Source: Ferroplasmaceae archaeon UBA567 (GTDB taxonomy: Archaea > Thermoplasmatota > Thermoplasmata > Thermoplasmatales > Thermoplasmataceae). From it: a DNA stretch of 11,784 nucleotides. Every line of letters begins with the position of its first letter. The stretch's first letter is position 1. The notes under the pieces were generated by a model. That model worked only from the letters and a program-made list of their open reading frames with translations, did not search any database and was not told the origin of the DNA. The position numbers were made by a program, and so were the translations under genes. The DNA is taken from assembly GCA_002505185.1 (NCBI GenBank), contig DAUP01000093.1:6886-18669 (forward strand). The letters are read 5' to 3'. This document shows positions 1 to 6,212 of this stretch, piece by piece.

Positions 1-452
1 GTTTTTTTCTTTGAAACATATCTGGCAAGGCTAACCGCAGCCTCGCAGGCATCAGCACCCGTTACAGTGAACATAACCTTTGACCTGTTTTTCATTTCAA
101 CAGGCAATACAGAATTCAGGGTTTTCATAAATTCTATTCTTGCCTCACTGGGTACCTCATTTATGTGTACAAGTTTCTCCAGCTGGTCTTTCATGGCCTT
201 TATTACTATGGGATTATTATGGCCCAGATTCAGCACACTTATCCCTGCAAACCAATCTATGAATATGTTTCCGTCCATATCCTCTATTGTTGATCCACTT
301 GCACGCTTCACAGCCAATTTAAATATATCAGTATAAACCCTGGTATTTGTTTCATATTTATCCTGTTCCTTGAGCATTTCCAGAGATTTTGGCCCGGGAA
401 GTTCTGTCCTGATATCCGGTGCATTTTTAAAGCTTAAATCGTATTTTTCCAT
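1..452 (-). CDS. Class III PLP-dependent aminotransferase, N-terminal 150 residues (cut by window edge)
   Basis: This gene reads leftward and leaves the window after about 150 codons, so the catalytic lysine region is not visible. The start is ATG at 450-452, preceded by a GGTGA Shine-Dalgarno at 457-461, five bases away. The N-terminal part matches fold-type I class III (GABA/ornithine-type) aminotransferases: a GNIFIDWFAG stretch (61-70), then NLGHNNP (75-81), and TGADACEAA (131-139), equivalent to the PLP-phosphate binding loop of the family. It lies only 15 bp downstream of the permease gene on the same strand, so the two are almost certainly co-transcribed. Import and transamination of an amino acid or amine is the likely joint role, under the divergent Lrp-type regulator. 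The substrate (GABA, ornithine, lysine or another) cannot be told from this half. Family call is confident; specificity is open. Confidence 0.9.
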   Translation of the reverse strand, partial: MEKYDLSFKNAPDIRTELPGPKSLEMLKEQDKYETNTRVYTDIFKLAVKRASGSTIEDMDGNIFIDWFAGISVLNLGHNNPIVIKAMKDQLEKLVHINEVPSEARIEFMKTLNSVLPVEMKNRSKVMFTVTGADACEAAVSLARYVSKKK

Positions 453-467
453 TTTTTTCACCTATTT

Positions 468-1934
468 TTAACTATTCTCTTCAATATCTACCTCTGCATC
501 ATAATTGCCCGCATTTTCCAATGTTTCTGGATGCCTGAACTTATAGTATAATGTTACCGCCACAGCTCCAACCACTATCCATAGAAATCCTATTATTGAT
601 ATGATGAAAAATGCAAGGTTCAGCATTGTGGGGGCGGCAATGTAATCTACAACATTTGTCTCTATTGTGAAATATATTATGACAAGACCTACTATACTCG
701 CTATGGTAGGAGCTATGTAATGGTACAATAGATTCGATTCCCCAGTTTTTTTAAGAGTATTATGGCTGAAGAATGTGAGAGAAGTGTTCCCTATAATATG
801 GACAGTAACTATACATATTCCAGTCATTGTCAGGAGTATCAGTGCAGCATTTACCGGCCCAAATATGACGCCCATTATAAGATCAAGCACAAATGAAATT
901 GCAAGCCATACAAGCATGGCATTTCCAGGAGTTTTATGCACCTTATGAAGCTGACCTATATATTTTGGGAATATTACCTTGTCCCTGGCCGCAGAGTACC
1001 ATATCCTGCTCACTGCATTTGTCTTGGACACTGCATAGGAAAAATAGCTGTTCACAGTGAAAATAATCAATAGAACAAATCCTACGGGACCCATAAATTT
1101 ATAGAAAACTAACAACCCCGGATCTGGTGACACAGCAAAACTAGCAATGGATGGAAGCCCCCACCCGACAACCAGTGCATATGTTGCAGGAATTAAGGCA
1201 AGTCCTGCAAGCAACCATGCTATTAATATGGATTTTTTCACATTTCTTTTAGAATTTTTCATTTCCTCTGAAATTGTGGTAACTGTCCCCAATCCGGTGA
1301 AATCCACTATGGAGAATATAACACCAAAGAAGAATCCTCCCAGGGCTCCTCCGGTTGGGAGATAAAAAGGCCTTAAAGAATTTGCGGATCCTAGCCTTAT
1401 TATTATGAAGAAGGATCCAACGATCAGGAGTAAAACCTCCATTAATCCCGTGATTGCCATATAATTGGTTGATATTTTAATTCCAAGATATGGCAGTATA
1501 AACATATATAACGTTATTATTACTGCGAAAACAACCCAGAGATAGGGAATTTTGCTTATATAGGTAGATATGGCAAAGACAAATGCTGATAACCCGAGAA
1601 TACCAAAAGCCTGCCCTGTAAAATTTTCACCCATCCAGGAGAATAGTGCCATTGGCCCGAATACACCGTTCTTTGTACTGCCAGCAGCATATGCGTAATA
1701 GCTCCCTGCGTTGGCCTTATACTTCGAGAACTCATAGGGCATAATCATAAAAAGCCCATAGGAAAGCCAGGCAACTATTATAGCCAGTGGAGAAGCCACA
1801 AGGGCGAATTCAACAGTTCCAAGAAGCAGTATGGCAACGTCCGCAGCCGGTCCAACATATGAAAGGGATTGGAAAATTCCCGCCATTGTACCGACTTCAT
1901 TTTTTTTCAAACTGTTTTCTGAGTTTGATTTCAT
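468..1934 (-). CDS. APC-superfamily amino-acid permease
   Basis: A 488-residue integral membrane protein with around twelve hydrophobic segments, the size and layout of amino acid-polyamine-organocation (APC) transporters. The first segment begins near residue 25 (SYVGPAADVAILLLGTVEF). The family hallmark after about the fifth or sixth helix is seen at 211-236, where DFTGLGTVTTISEEMKNSKR corresponds to the typical 'FxGxE..xxxxEExkNPxR' loop. The C-terminal tail after about 465 is acidic and cytoplasmic in character. It probably imports an amino acid by cation symport or exchange. The ATG at 1932-1934 has no Shine-Dalgarno, but a TATA-like element lies about 27 nt upstream, as for leaderless archaeal mRNAs. 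It is the first gene of an operon with the aminotransferase and is divergent from the Lrp-type gene, which suggests local control. Substrate is not assignable from sequence alone. Confidence 0.92.
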   Translation of the reverse strand: MKSNSENSLKKNEVGTMAGIFQSLSYVGPAADVAILLLGTVEFALVASPLAIIVAWLSYGLFMIMPYEFSKYKANAGSYYAYAAGSTKNGVFGPMALFSWMGENFTGQAFGILGLSAFVFAISTYISKIPYLWVVFAVIITLYMFILPYLGIKISTNYMAITGLMEVLLLIVGSFFIIIRLGSANSLRPFYLPTGGALGGFFFGVIFSIVDFTGLGTVTTISEEMKNSKRNVKKSILIAWLLAGLALIPATYALVVGWGLPSIASFAVSPDPGLLVFYKFMGPVGFVLLIIFTVNSYFSYAVSKTNAVSRIWYSAARDKVIFPKYIGQLHKVHKTPGNAMLVWLAISFVLDLIMGVIFGPVNAALILLTMTGICIVTVHIIGNTSLTFFSHNTLKKTGESNLLYHYIAPTIASIVGLVIIYFTIETNVVDYIAAPTMLNLAFFIISIIGFLWIVVGAVAVTLYYKFRHPETLENAGNYDAEVDIEENS

Positions 1935-1956
1935 AACAAATATAATAGTTACTTGT

Positions 1957-1966
1957 ATATTATTTC
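1957..1966 (-). promoter_or_regulatory. Permease-aminotransferase promoter (TATA element)
   Basis: On the minus strand the sequence reads AAATAATATA, centred about 27 nt upstream of the permease ATG at 1934. This is the spacing expected when transcription starts at or next to the start codon. No Shine-Dalgarno is present, which agrees with a leaderless message. The element lies inside the inverted repeat at 1957-1977. Confidence 0.6.
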
Positions 1967-1977
1967 TTCTATAATAT
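1957..1977. promoter_or_regulatory. Inverted repeat over the permease TATA box, candidate Lrp-type operator
   Basis: Perfect 7-bp arms ATATTAT (1957-1963) and ATAATAT (1971-1977) flank a 7-nt centre. The 21-bp palindrome covers the permease TATA element, so a protein bound here would block TBP/TFB. An Lrp/AsnC-type gene is divergently transcribed 116 bp away, making it the obvious candidate ligand; that pairing is inferred. A second AT palindrome, AAAAATTTTT, sits at 1999-2008. The DNA is very AT-rich, so short palindromes can arise by chance. Confidence 0.4.
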
Positions 1978-2065
1978 TTGATAAAGATAATTTAAACGAA
2001 AAATTTTTGAAAATTAAATATTTTAACGTATTTTTTTCTTGTAAAACCAAAACTAAACATAAAAG

Positions 2066-2075
2066 ATAAAATATA
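2066..2075 (+). promoter_or_regulatory. Promoter of the Lrp/AsnC-type gene
   Basis: ATAAAATATA-like element centred about 24-25 nt before the ATG at 2094, with no Shine-Dalgarno between. This is the leaderless arrangement seen repeatedly in the window. Confidence 0.55.
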
Positions 2076-2093
2076 TCCTGAAAATAGACTATA

Positions 2094-2555
2094 ATGGTTG
2101 ACGAATTTGATAAGCGCATACTTAACATTATAAAAGACGATTCGGCTATGCCGCTAAAGGACATAGGAAAAGCTATAGGGCTGTTTTCACCCTCAGCGGT
2201 TAGCAAGAGAATAAAGGATATGAAGAAATCAGGAATCATTAAAAAGGAAGTGGCCATCCTTGATTATGAGCGTCTGGGATTTGATTTTATGACAATAATC
2301 CTAATCAAGACTAAATACTCAAAAAACTATGCCTCGTCCATTGGTGATAAGCTGAAGCAGCTTCCAAATGTCATAGCCATATATTTTGTTCTTGGAGATA
2401 TAGATTTTATAGTATTCAATATCAATAAGGATCGATCGGACTTTTTAAAAGTCATGGAGGCACTGACAGAAATGGAAGAAATTGACAGAAGTGATTCCAG
2501 GGTGGTTGCATATGCCATTAAGGATATAGATTTTGGGGCTATTAAAATTAAATAA
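2094..2555 (+). CDS. Lrp/AsnC-family transcriptional regulator
   Basis: A 153-residue protein of the usual family length. Residues 1-60 form the AsnC-type winged helix: it opens with DEFDKRILNIIKDD (3-16), followed by the helix-turn-helix around 22-43 (KDIGKAIGLFSPSAVSKRIK) and the wing with GIIKKEVAILD (47-57). Residues 62-145 are the RAM (ACT-like) ligand-binding and oligomerisation domain, with the typical GDIDFIVFN strand at 101-109. Family members bind DNA as dimers or octamers and respond to amino acids. Its position, divergent from a permease-aminotransferase operon, suggests it senses that operon's substrate and controls it, and probably itself, from the shared intergenic region. The start ATG at 2094 is leaderless with a TATA element near 2070. 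The family call is secure; ligand and targets are inferred. Confidence 0.93.
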   Translation: MVDEFDKRILNIIKDDSAMPLKDIGKAIGLFSPSAVSKRIKDMKKSGIIKKEVAILDYERLGFDFMTIILIKTKYSKNYASSIGDKLKQLPNVIAIYFVLGDIDFIVFNINKDRSDFLKVMEALTEMEEIDRSDSRVVAYAIKDIDFGAIKIK

Positions 2556-2771
2556 TATTTCAATTAGTGACACACCGAGCTAACAAGCAGATCAAAAATT
2601 TATTCCGGCAGATGATTGCAGACAGAGTCCACGATCCAGGAGATAGTCTATGGTATATTGCAGGAAGAAAAGCCCTGGAACAGCCTGTTCATACCCAAGT
2701 GTTATGGTACCGCCATTTGTTTTGATGAATCAGGACTCATATCCTTCTGGAAAAGAATGGCAGAAACGCAT
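2556..2771. other. Intergenic stretch with one short unassigned open segment
   Basis: 216 bp between the Lrp-type gene and the pRiA4b-like gene. The only open stretch with protein-like composition is on the plus strand, 2552-2725, containing residues such as RQMIADRVHDPGDSLWYIAG. It has no convincing start or Shine-Dalgarno, and I do not recognise it. It may be a gene remnant or chance. I see no RNA gene, strong terminator or terminal repeat here. Confidence 0.4.
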
Positions 2772-3329
2772 TCATTCCATAATGTCATCCATAAAATGGT
2801 CCTCATGCTTTTCACTTTCAGCACATTTATCACAAAGATATACATATTTACCCATTTCCTCTGAGCAAACGTAGCATTCCAGGCTGGCAATTGTTTTTTT
2901 CCCGGAGGCGGCACAATCTGAGCAATAATAATCCTTTTTTTTATTTTCAGATACTACTCTTGGAAAATCCTCGTCACTCAATTCTTCTTCCAATATCTGC
3001 TGGGCGGTTATATAAAAATGTACTTCAGACCCAAAGTCGTAAACGTATCCAAATTTGCTACCAGTTCCGATTCCAATAGAATCAATTCTTAAATTAGCTC
3101 CCTCGCCTTGGCCTATTGGTTTGATTATTCCAAAGCCGGATCTGTACCATTTCTTCCCACTATAGAACTCACTAAGGTGGTCAAATGTATCAAGATTGAA
3201 CGAGATTCGGATCATCCGGTCAAGGTCTCCAAATGTCTGATCGCCTCTGATATCTATTTTACGCCAAATACCTCTCCTTCCCTTCATTGAGATTCTAAAC
3301 CTGTATATACGAATTTTTTTCTGTTGCAT
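2772..3329 (-). CDS. Plasmid pRiA4b ORF-3-like family protein with Cys-rich C-terminal tail
   Basis: A 185-residue protein when started at ATG 3327-3329, chosen because GGGAGGAG (3333-3340 on the minus strand) lies just upstream; an in-frame ATG at 3392 would add 21 unconserved-looking residues without such a site. Residues 5-110 match the pRiA4b ORF-3-like family: IYRFRISMKGRRGIWRKIDI (8-27), then TFGDLDRMI (32-40), FDHLSEFY (49-56) and YDFGSEVHFYI (97-107). The family is common in bacteria and archaea, often on mobile DNA, and its biochemical role is unknown. Residues 136-178 hold three CxxC pairs (Cys136/139, 152/155, 166/169) plus His175 and His178, which suggests a treble-clef or double zinc-binding module. 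The gene stands alone, flanked by gene-poor DNA. It is the only gene in the window with a strong SD and no TATA at leaderless distance. Confidence 0.82.
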   Translation of the reverse strand: MQQKKIRIYRFRISMKGRRGIWRKIDIRGDQTFGDLDRMIRISFNLDTFDHLSEFYSGKKWYRSGFGIIKPIGQGEGANLRIDSIGIGTGSKFGYVYDFGSEVHFYITAQQILEEELSDEDFPRVVSENKKKDYYCSDCAASGKKTIASLECYVCSEEMGKYVYLCDKCAESEKHEDHFMDDIME

Positions 3330-3864
3330 AGACTCCTCCCCACAGGATAATAATTGATCTAGAGCATAGGATAGCTGGTTACATCCCCCCACAACTTTCT
3401 CAGTAATCTTACCCTGGAAATATTGTTAAAGGAATTTCCATGGCATTAATTTCCTTCCGCCTGGAGGTACTATATTTCTCATGCTAAGCTATCCGACTTT
3501 ACGGATGCAGGTACGCATGAAGCAATATCCTGTTAGATCGATTTCGCTCCTGTCTGTTAGTGGATAAATTATGTCATGGGGATATAAAATGGTTCGCTTC
3601 CATCTCCTCTTTATCATAGTTCCGATGAGGTCATGATTGATCTGCAACAATACATTGCGGCTCCGATTTATGATATGGTTCCTTACCTTCGCTCACTGAT
3701 TCCCATAAATAGGGCAAATCCCTCAGTATCTTTGTTGCCGATATATGATTCATGTACCAGGATTAACAGTCGGGTAATTTTTGATTGAGTGTTCTGCAAG
3801 AGGAATTCCTGCCCGGAAATATGAAACAACAATGCTCATATAGATAGAATCAATATAAAATGGA
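3330..3864. other. Gene-poor 0.5-kb region with broken open segments, possibly decayed coding DNA
   Basis: No intact gene is visible. On the minus strand, three short open stretches follow each other in different frames: 3750-3839 (ATG start, beginning MSIVVSYFRAGIPLAEHS, 29 residues), a stretch around 3690-3765 containing HESYIGNKDTEGFALFMGIS, and one around 3497-3680 containing RSRNVLLQINHDLIGTMIKR. Their order would suit a frameshifted pseudogene, but I cannot match them to a family. I find no tRNA, rRNA, CRISPR repeat or clear terminal inverted repeat. Confidence 0.35.
3838..3845 (+). promoter_or_regulatory. Promoter of raSEA (TATA element)
   Basis: An ATATAGAT element lies about 24 nt before the ATG at 3865, with no Shine-Dalgarno, which fits leaderless transcription. 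A second TATA-like string at 3852-3859 is too close to the ATG to serve it. An ATG at 3860 opens a three-codon frame and is not the start. Confidence 0.5.
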
Positions 3865-4920
3865 ATGGTAACCAGAGATTATTCACTTTATATTAAAAGT
3901 TTGATGCATGAAAATGATAGAAAAAATGACGTTGATAAACCTGTATCCATATGGAAGGAACTGGACCGCTTAAGAGGAACACCAGAAAAAACGATGGTAT
4001 GCATTTTCAGGACAACAGGATGTGCATGGTATAAATTCACGGCCTGTTCAATGTGTGGCTATTTTAACGATACTTCACCGGAAATAGTAGATGAAAATCT
4101 CATGAGGCAAATAGATACATTATATGATTCTTTAAATGACACAAAAGTATTAAAAATTTTTACTTCTGGTAGTTTTTTAGACCCAAATGAGGTGCATCCA
4201 GCGGTCAGGGATTATTTCATTGACAGAATGAAGGATAAGATAGACAAACTTCTGGTTGAATCAAGAACGGAGTATATTCGTCCTGAAACTCTGCAGCCGT
4301 TCAAAAAAGCAGGAATTGACATGCGAATAGCAATTGGGCTTGAAAGTGCCGATGATTATATCATGAAATATTCGGTGAACAAGGGGAGCACATTGAAGAA
4401 ATTCATTGACGCTGCCAATATTCTCCAGAGAGAAAAAATAGAACTGCGGACATATCTATTGTTCAAACCCCCATTTATATCGGAAAAAAGGGCAATAGAA
4501 GATATTGAAAAATCAGTTGCGATTGTAGCACCATACTCCGCTGATATATCTATAAATCCGATGAATATACAGAAAAACACCCTTGTTGAAAGATTATGGA
4601 AAAAAGGGCTCTACAGGCCACCTAGACTTTATTCACTTGCCAGGATACTTATAGATTTAGGCGATAAATATCCAGTTCTATCATACCCAACCGGTGGAAA
4701 TAAGGAAAGGGGAATTCACAATGATAAGTATGATGGGAAGCTACTTGACCTTATTATGCAGTCATCCCTGGACCATAATTTTACCGAACTTTCAAAATAT
4801 TACAATTCTCTTGATCTTGAGGACTTTAAATACGATCTGGAACTTGAGGACAGAATGTTCTTCCAGGGGGATTACAGCACACTTGTAAACAGGTTGGCAG
4901 GCTCGTCAATCACCTATTAA
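3865..4920 (+). CDS. raSEA: Archaeosine biosynthesis radical SAM protein RaSEA
   Basis: A 351-residue radical SAM enzyme of the COG1244/RaSEA type. The iron-sulfur cluster motif is the family's unusual C-X7-C-X2-C form: TGCAWYKFTACSMCGYFND, with Cys53, Cys61 and Cys64. Further family landmarks are IFTSGSFLDPNEV (about 98-110), ESRTEYIRPETL (about 132-143) and IAIGLESADDYIMKYSVNKG (about 155-174). In other archaea RaSEA works with ArcS: ArcS attaches lysine to preQ0 in the D-loop of tRNA (position 15), and RaSEA cleaves the lysine adduct to leave archaeosine, which stabilises tRNA at high temperature. No arcS or tgtA gene is in the window, so the partner is elsewhere. The last 15 bases overlap the 3' end of the convergent tyrA gene. 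Start ATG at 3865 is supported by a TATA element 24 nt upstream. Confidence 0.9.
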   Translation: MVTRDYSLYIKSLMHENDRKNDVDKPVSIWKELDRLRGTPEKTMVCIFRTTGCAWYKFTACSMCGYFNDTSPEIVDENLMRQIDTLYDSLNDTKVLKIFTSGSFLDPNEVHPAVRDYFIDRMKDKIDKLLVESRTEYIRPETLQPFKKAGIDMRIAIGLESADDYIMKYSVNKGSTLKKFIDAANILQREKIELRTYLLFKPPFISEKRAIEDIEKSVAIVAPYSADISINPMNIQKNTLVERLWKKGLYRPPRLYSLARILIDLGDKYPVLSYPTGGNKERGIHNDKYDGKLLDLIMQSSLDHNFTELSKYYNSLDLEDFKYDLELEDRMFFQGDYSTLVNRLAGSSITY

Positions 4921-5541
4921 TTTTTTTAAATCTTGAAGTTTTTTTTCAATTTCATTTATTATTTCCCTGGAGTTAGCATTATATTTTATTGTATCAATAA
5001 GAACACCGGGATTTTCCTTATACTTTATTTTTTCAATTTCTAGAAATTTGGAATAGGACCCTGTCACAATATCCGAATTACAGGACTCAGATATATAGGA
5101 CAATATATATGGCTTTACAAGTATTTCACCCATCAGGGTGTCATGCTGTTCTGCATCCATAGAGATTATATTGTAGCCTGGAAACATATTTTTTATATCA
5201 TCCAGTGAATTAATCCTTGATATGTCATTAATAAATATAATAGACTTATTCTTTTCATAGGACTCAGGGCCGAAGAGAGGATGGAGGCTGATTATATGGC
5301 CTGAGAAGTTTACCATTTTTGATTTAACAGATGTGAGGTCTATGAACCCTTCATATTCCGGGAAACGTTTTACAATGTTCAATGTGGCTTTCACTGGCAA
5401 TGCCAGAAATGCAAAATCTGCTTCCTTCAGTTCTGCTTCCATATGGCCGGAATTTTCAATATCAATTCCATGAGCATCAGGAAAAATTTTCATAAGTGTT
5501 TTGCCAAGTCGTCCATTTGACCCCATAACTAGTAAGCGCAT
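4906..5541 (-). CDS. tyrA: Prephenate dehydrogenase (TyrA)
   Basis: A 211-residue protein, shorter than most TyrA proteins (about 250-290) but with the core intact. It oxidatively decarboxylates prephenate to 4-hydroxyphenylpyruvate, using NAD(P)+, for tyrosine synthesis. The N-terminal Rossmann motif is MGSNGRLG (6-13). FLALPV (45-50) and FIDLTSVKS (66-74) follow, then SLHPLFGPES (85-94), which carries the conserved active-site His87. MDAEQHDTLMGE (128-139) carries His133, at the start of the helical dimerisation region, which here is abbreviated. Only one base separates its ATG (5539-5541) from the stop of the chorismate mutase gene, so the two are translationally coupled; AAGGTA before the ATG is a weak Shine-Dalgarno. 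Its 3' end overlaps raSEA by 15 bp. Arogenate rather than prephenate as substrate cannot be excluded. Confidence 0.88.
   Translation of the reverse strand: MRLLVMGSNGRLGKTLMKIFPDAHGIDIENSGHMEAELKEADFAFLALPVKATLNIVKRFPEYEGFIDLTSVKSKMVNFSGHIISLHPLFGPESYEKNKSIIFINDISRINSLDDIKNMFPGYNIISMDAEQHDTLMGEILVKPYILSYISESCNSDIVTGSYSKFLEIEKIKYKENPGVLIDTIKYNANSREIINEIEKKLQDLKKLIGD
4921..4946 (+). terminator. Oligo-T transcription terminator of raSEA, inside the tyrA 3' end
   Basis: Immediately after the raSEA stop codon come T7 (4921-4927) and T8 (4939-4946) tracts on the plus strand. Archaeal RNA polymerase terminates at such oligo-T runs without needing a hairpin. The same bases encode Lys-rich codons near the C-terminus of tyrA on the other strand, so both functions share the DNA. 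Confidence 0.55.
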
Positions 5542-5542
5542 G

Positions 5543-6118
5543 TTACCTTATTTCCACTTTATATATATTTCCTTTATTTGTAAGGAATTTTTCAGATATG
5601 AGCATGTAATCTTCCCCTATTATTATATCCTGATTTTCACGTCCGTCAAGATATATGGTGAGGTCAGGAATTTCAATCCTTTCTGTTATATGGTGACCCC
5701 CCATGCCAAAGATTTCGCGTATACTGCTATACCTGCATAATATTAATGTTCCGGGATTAAAAATTCTTGAGAGAATAAATATCAAATTATCTATTTCACC
5801 CCGATATTCCACGTATTTAATACCATTGATCATTTTAGAATATTTTACAGGACTTACAGCATGTTCCCTTTCAACCTCATAATTTATTGAAAATTCAAAA
5901 AGTATGTTAAGCACTGCTTCTTTGAACTGATCATCCGAAAGCGACTTTAATATTTCTATTTCCCTTTCACGGTTTCTAATTTTCAAATCTTTTGCAATTT
6001 TATATTCACCTATTCTCATAGCTATTTGTTTTCTTTTTTCCAGTAAACGAAGAATTTCTTTCGAGTTATCATAAAGTTCATCCCGTAATGTATCCAGGTC
6101 ATTGATAAATTTTATCAC
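5543..6118 (-). CDS. aroQ: AroQ-type chorismate mutase with an unrecognised C-terminal half
   Basis: A 191-residue protein. Residues 7-85 are an all-helical AroQ chorismate mutase, converting chorismate to prephenate, the substrate of TyrA encoded one base downstream. Residues aligning with the E. coli active site are visible: Arg12, Arg29 and Lys40, then NRERE (49-53) giving Arg50 and Glu51, and Ser77. The position of E. coli Gln88 is Glu81. Residues about 90-191 (for example YVEYRGEIDNLIFILSRIF and DLTIYLDGRENQDIIIG) are not part of the mutase fold. I do not recognise them; they look alpha/beta and could be a regulatory or degenerate catalytic domain. The start is GTG at 6116-6118: no in-frame ATG occurs before residue 34 and the conserved helix 1 begins at residue 7. 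A TATA element lies 27 nt upstream. Confidence 0.85.
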   Translation of the reverse strand: MIKFINDLDTLRDELYDNSKEILRLLEKRKQIAMRIGEYKIAKDLKIRNREREIEILKSLSDDQFKEAVLNILFEFSINYEVEREHAVSPVKYSKMINGIKYVEYRGEIDNLIFILSRIFNPGTLILCRYSSIREIFGMGGHHITERIEIPDLTIYLDGRENQDIIIGEDYMLISEKFLTNKGNIYKVEIR

Positions 6119-6140
6119 CTATGCTAGAATATGTCTATCA

Positions 6141-6148
6141 TATATAAA
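6141..6148 (-). promoter_or_regulatory. Promoter of the chorismate mutase-tyrA operon
   Basis: On the minus strand TTTATATA is centred about 27 nt upstream of the GTG start at 6118. With no Shine-Dalgarno nearer, this supports a leaderless message beginning at the GTG. Confidence 0.6.
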
Positions 6149-6182
6149 AATTTTTCAGCCCTAATAGAGATATATAATAAAC

Positions 6183-6190
6183 TTTAAATT
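6183..6190 (+). promoter_or_regulatory. Promoter of thiL
   Basis: TTTAAATT is centred about 26 nt before the TTG start at 6213, the leaderless spacing. A stronger TATA string at 6170-6180 lies about 38 nt upstream and would give a short leader, so the choice between them is uncertain. Confidence 0.4.
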
Positions 6191-6212
6191 AAACGAATTT
6201 ATAACAACCTTA

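Noticed and set aside
1949..2257. Minus-strand 102-residue open frame across the Lrp-type gene 5' end and its promoter
   Set aside because: It is the antisense shadow of the helix-turn-helix region, which is secure.
2702..2914. Minus-strand 70-residue open frame overlapping the pRiA4b-like gene
   Set aside because: It lies in another frame over the 3' end of a gene with clear family signatures and conserved Cys pairs, and has no start signal.
3392..3392. Upstream ATG for the pRiA4b-like gene
   Set aside because: The strong SD GGGAGGAG sits between it and the chosen ATG at 3329, and the extra 21 residues do not match the family N-terminus.
3575..3610. GGTTCG string that resembles a tRNA T-arm
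   Set aside because: It is not followed by the matching T-stem and no acceptor, D or anticodon arms can be drawn around it.
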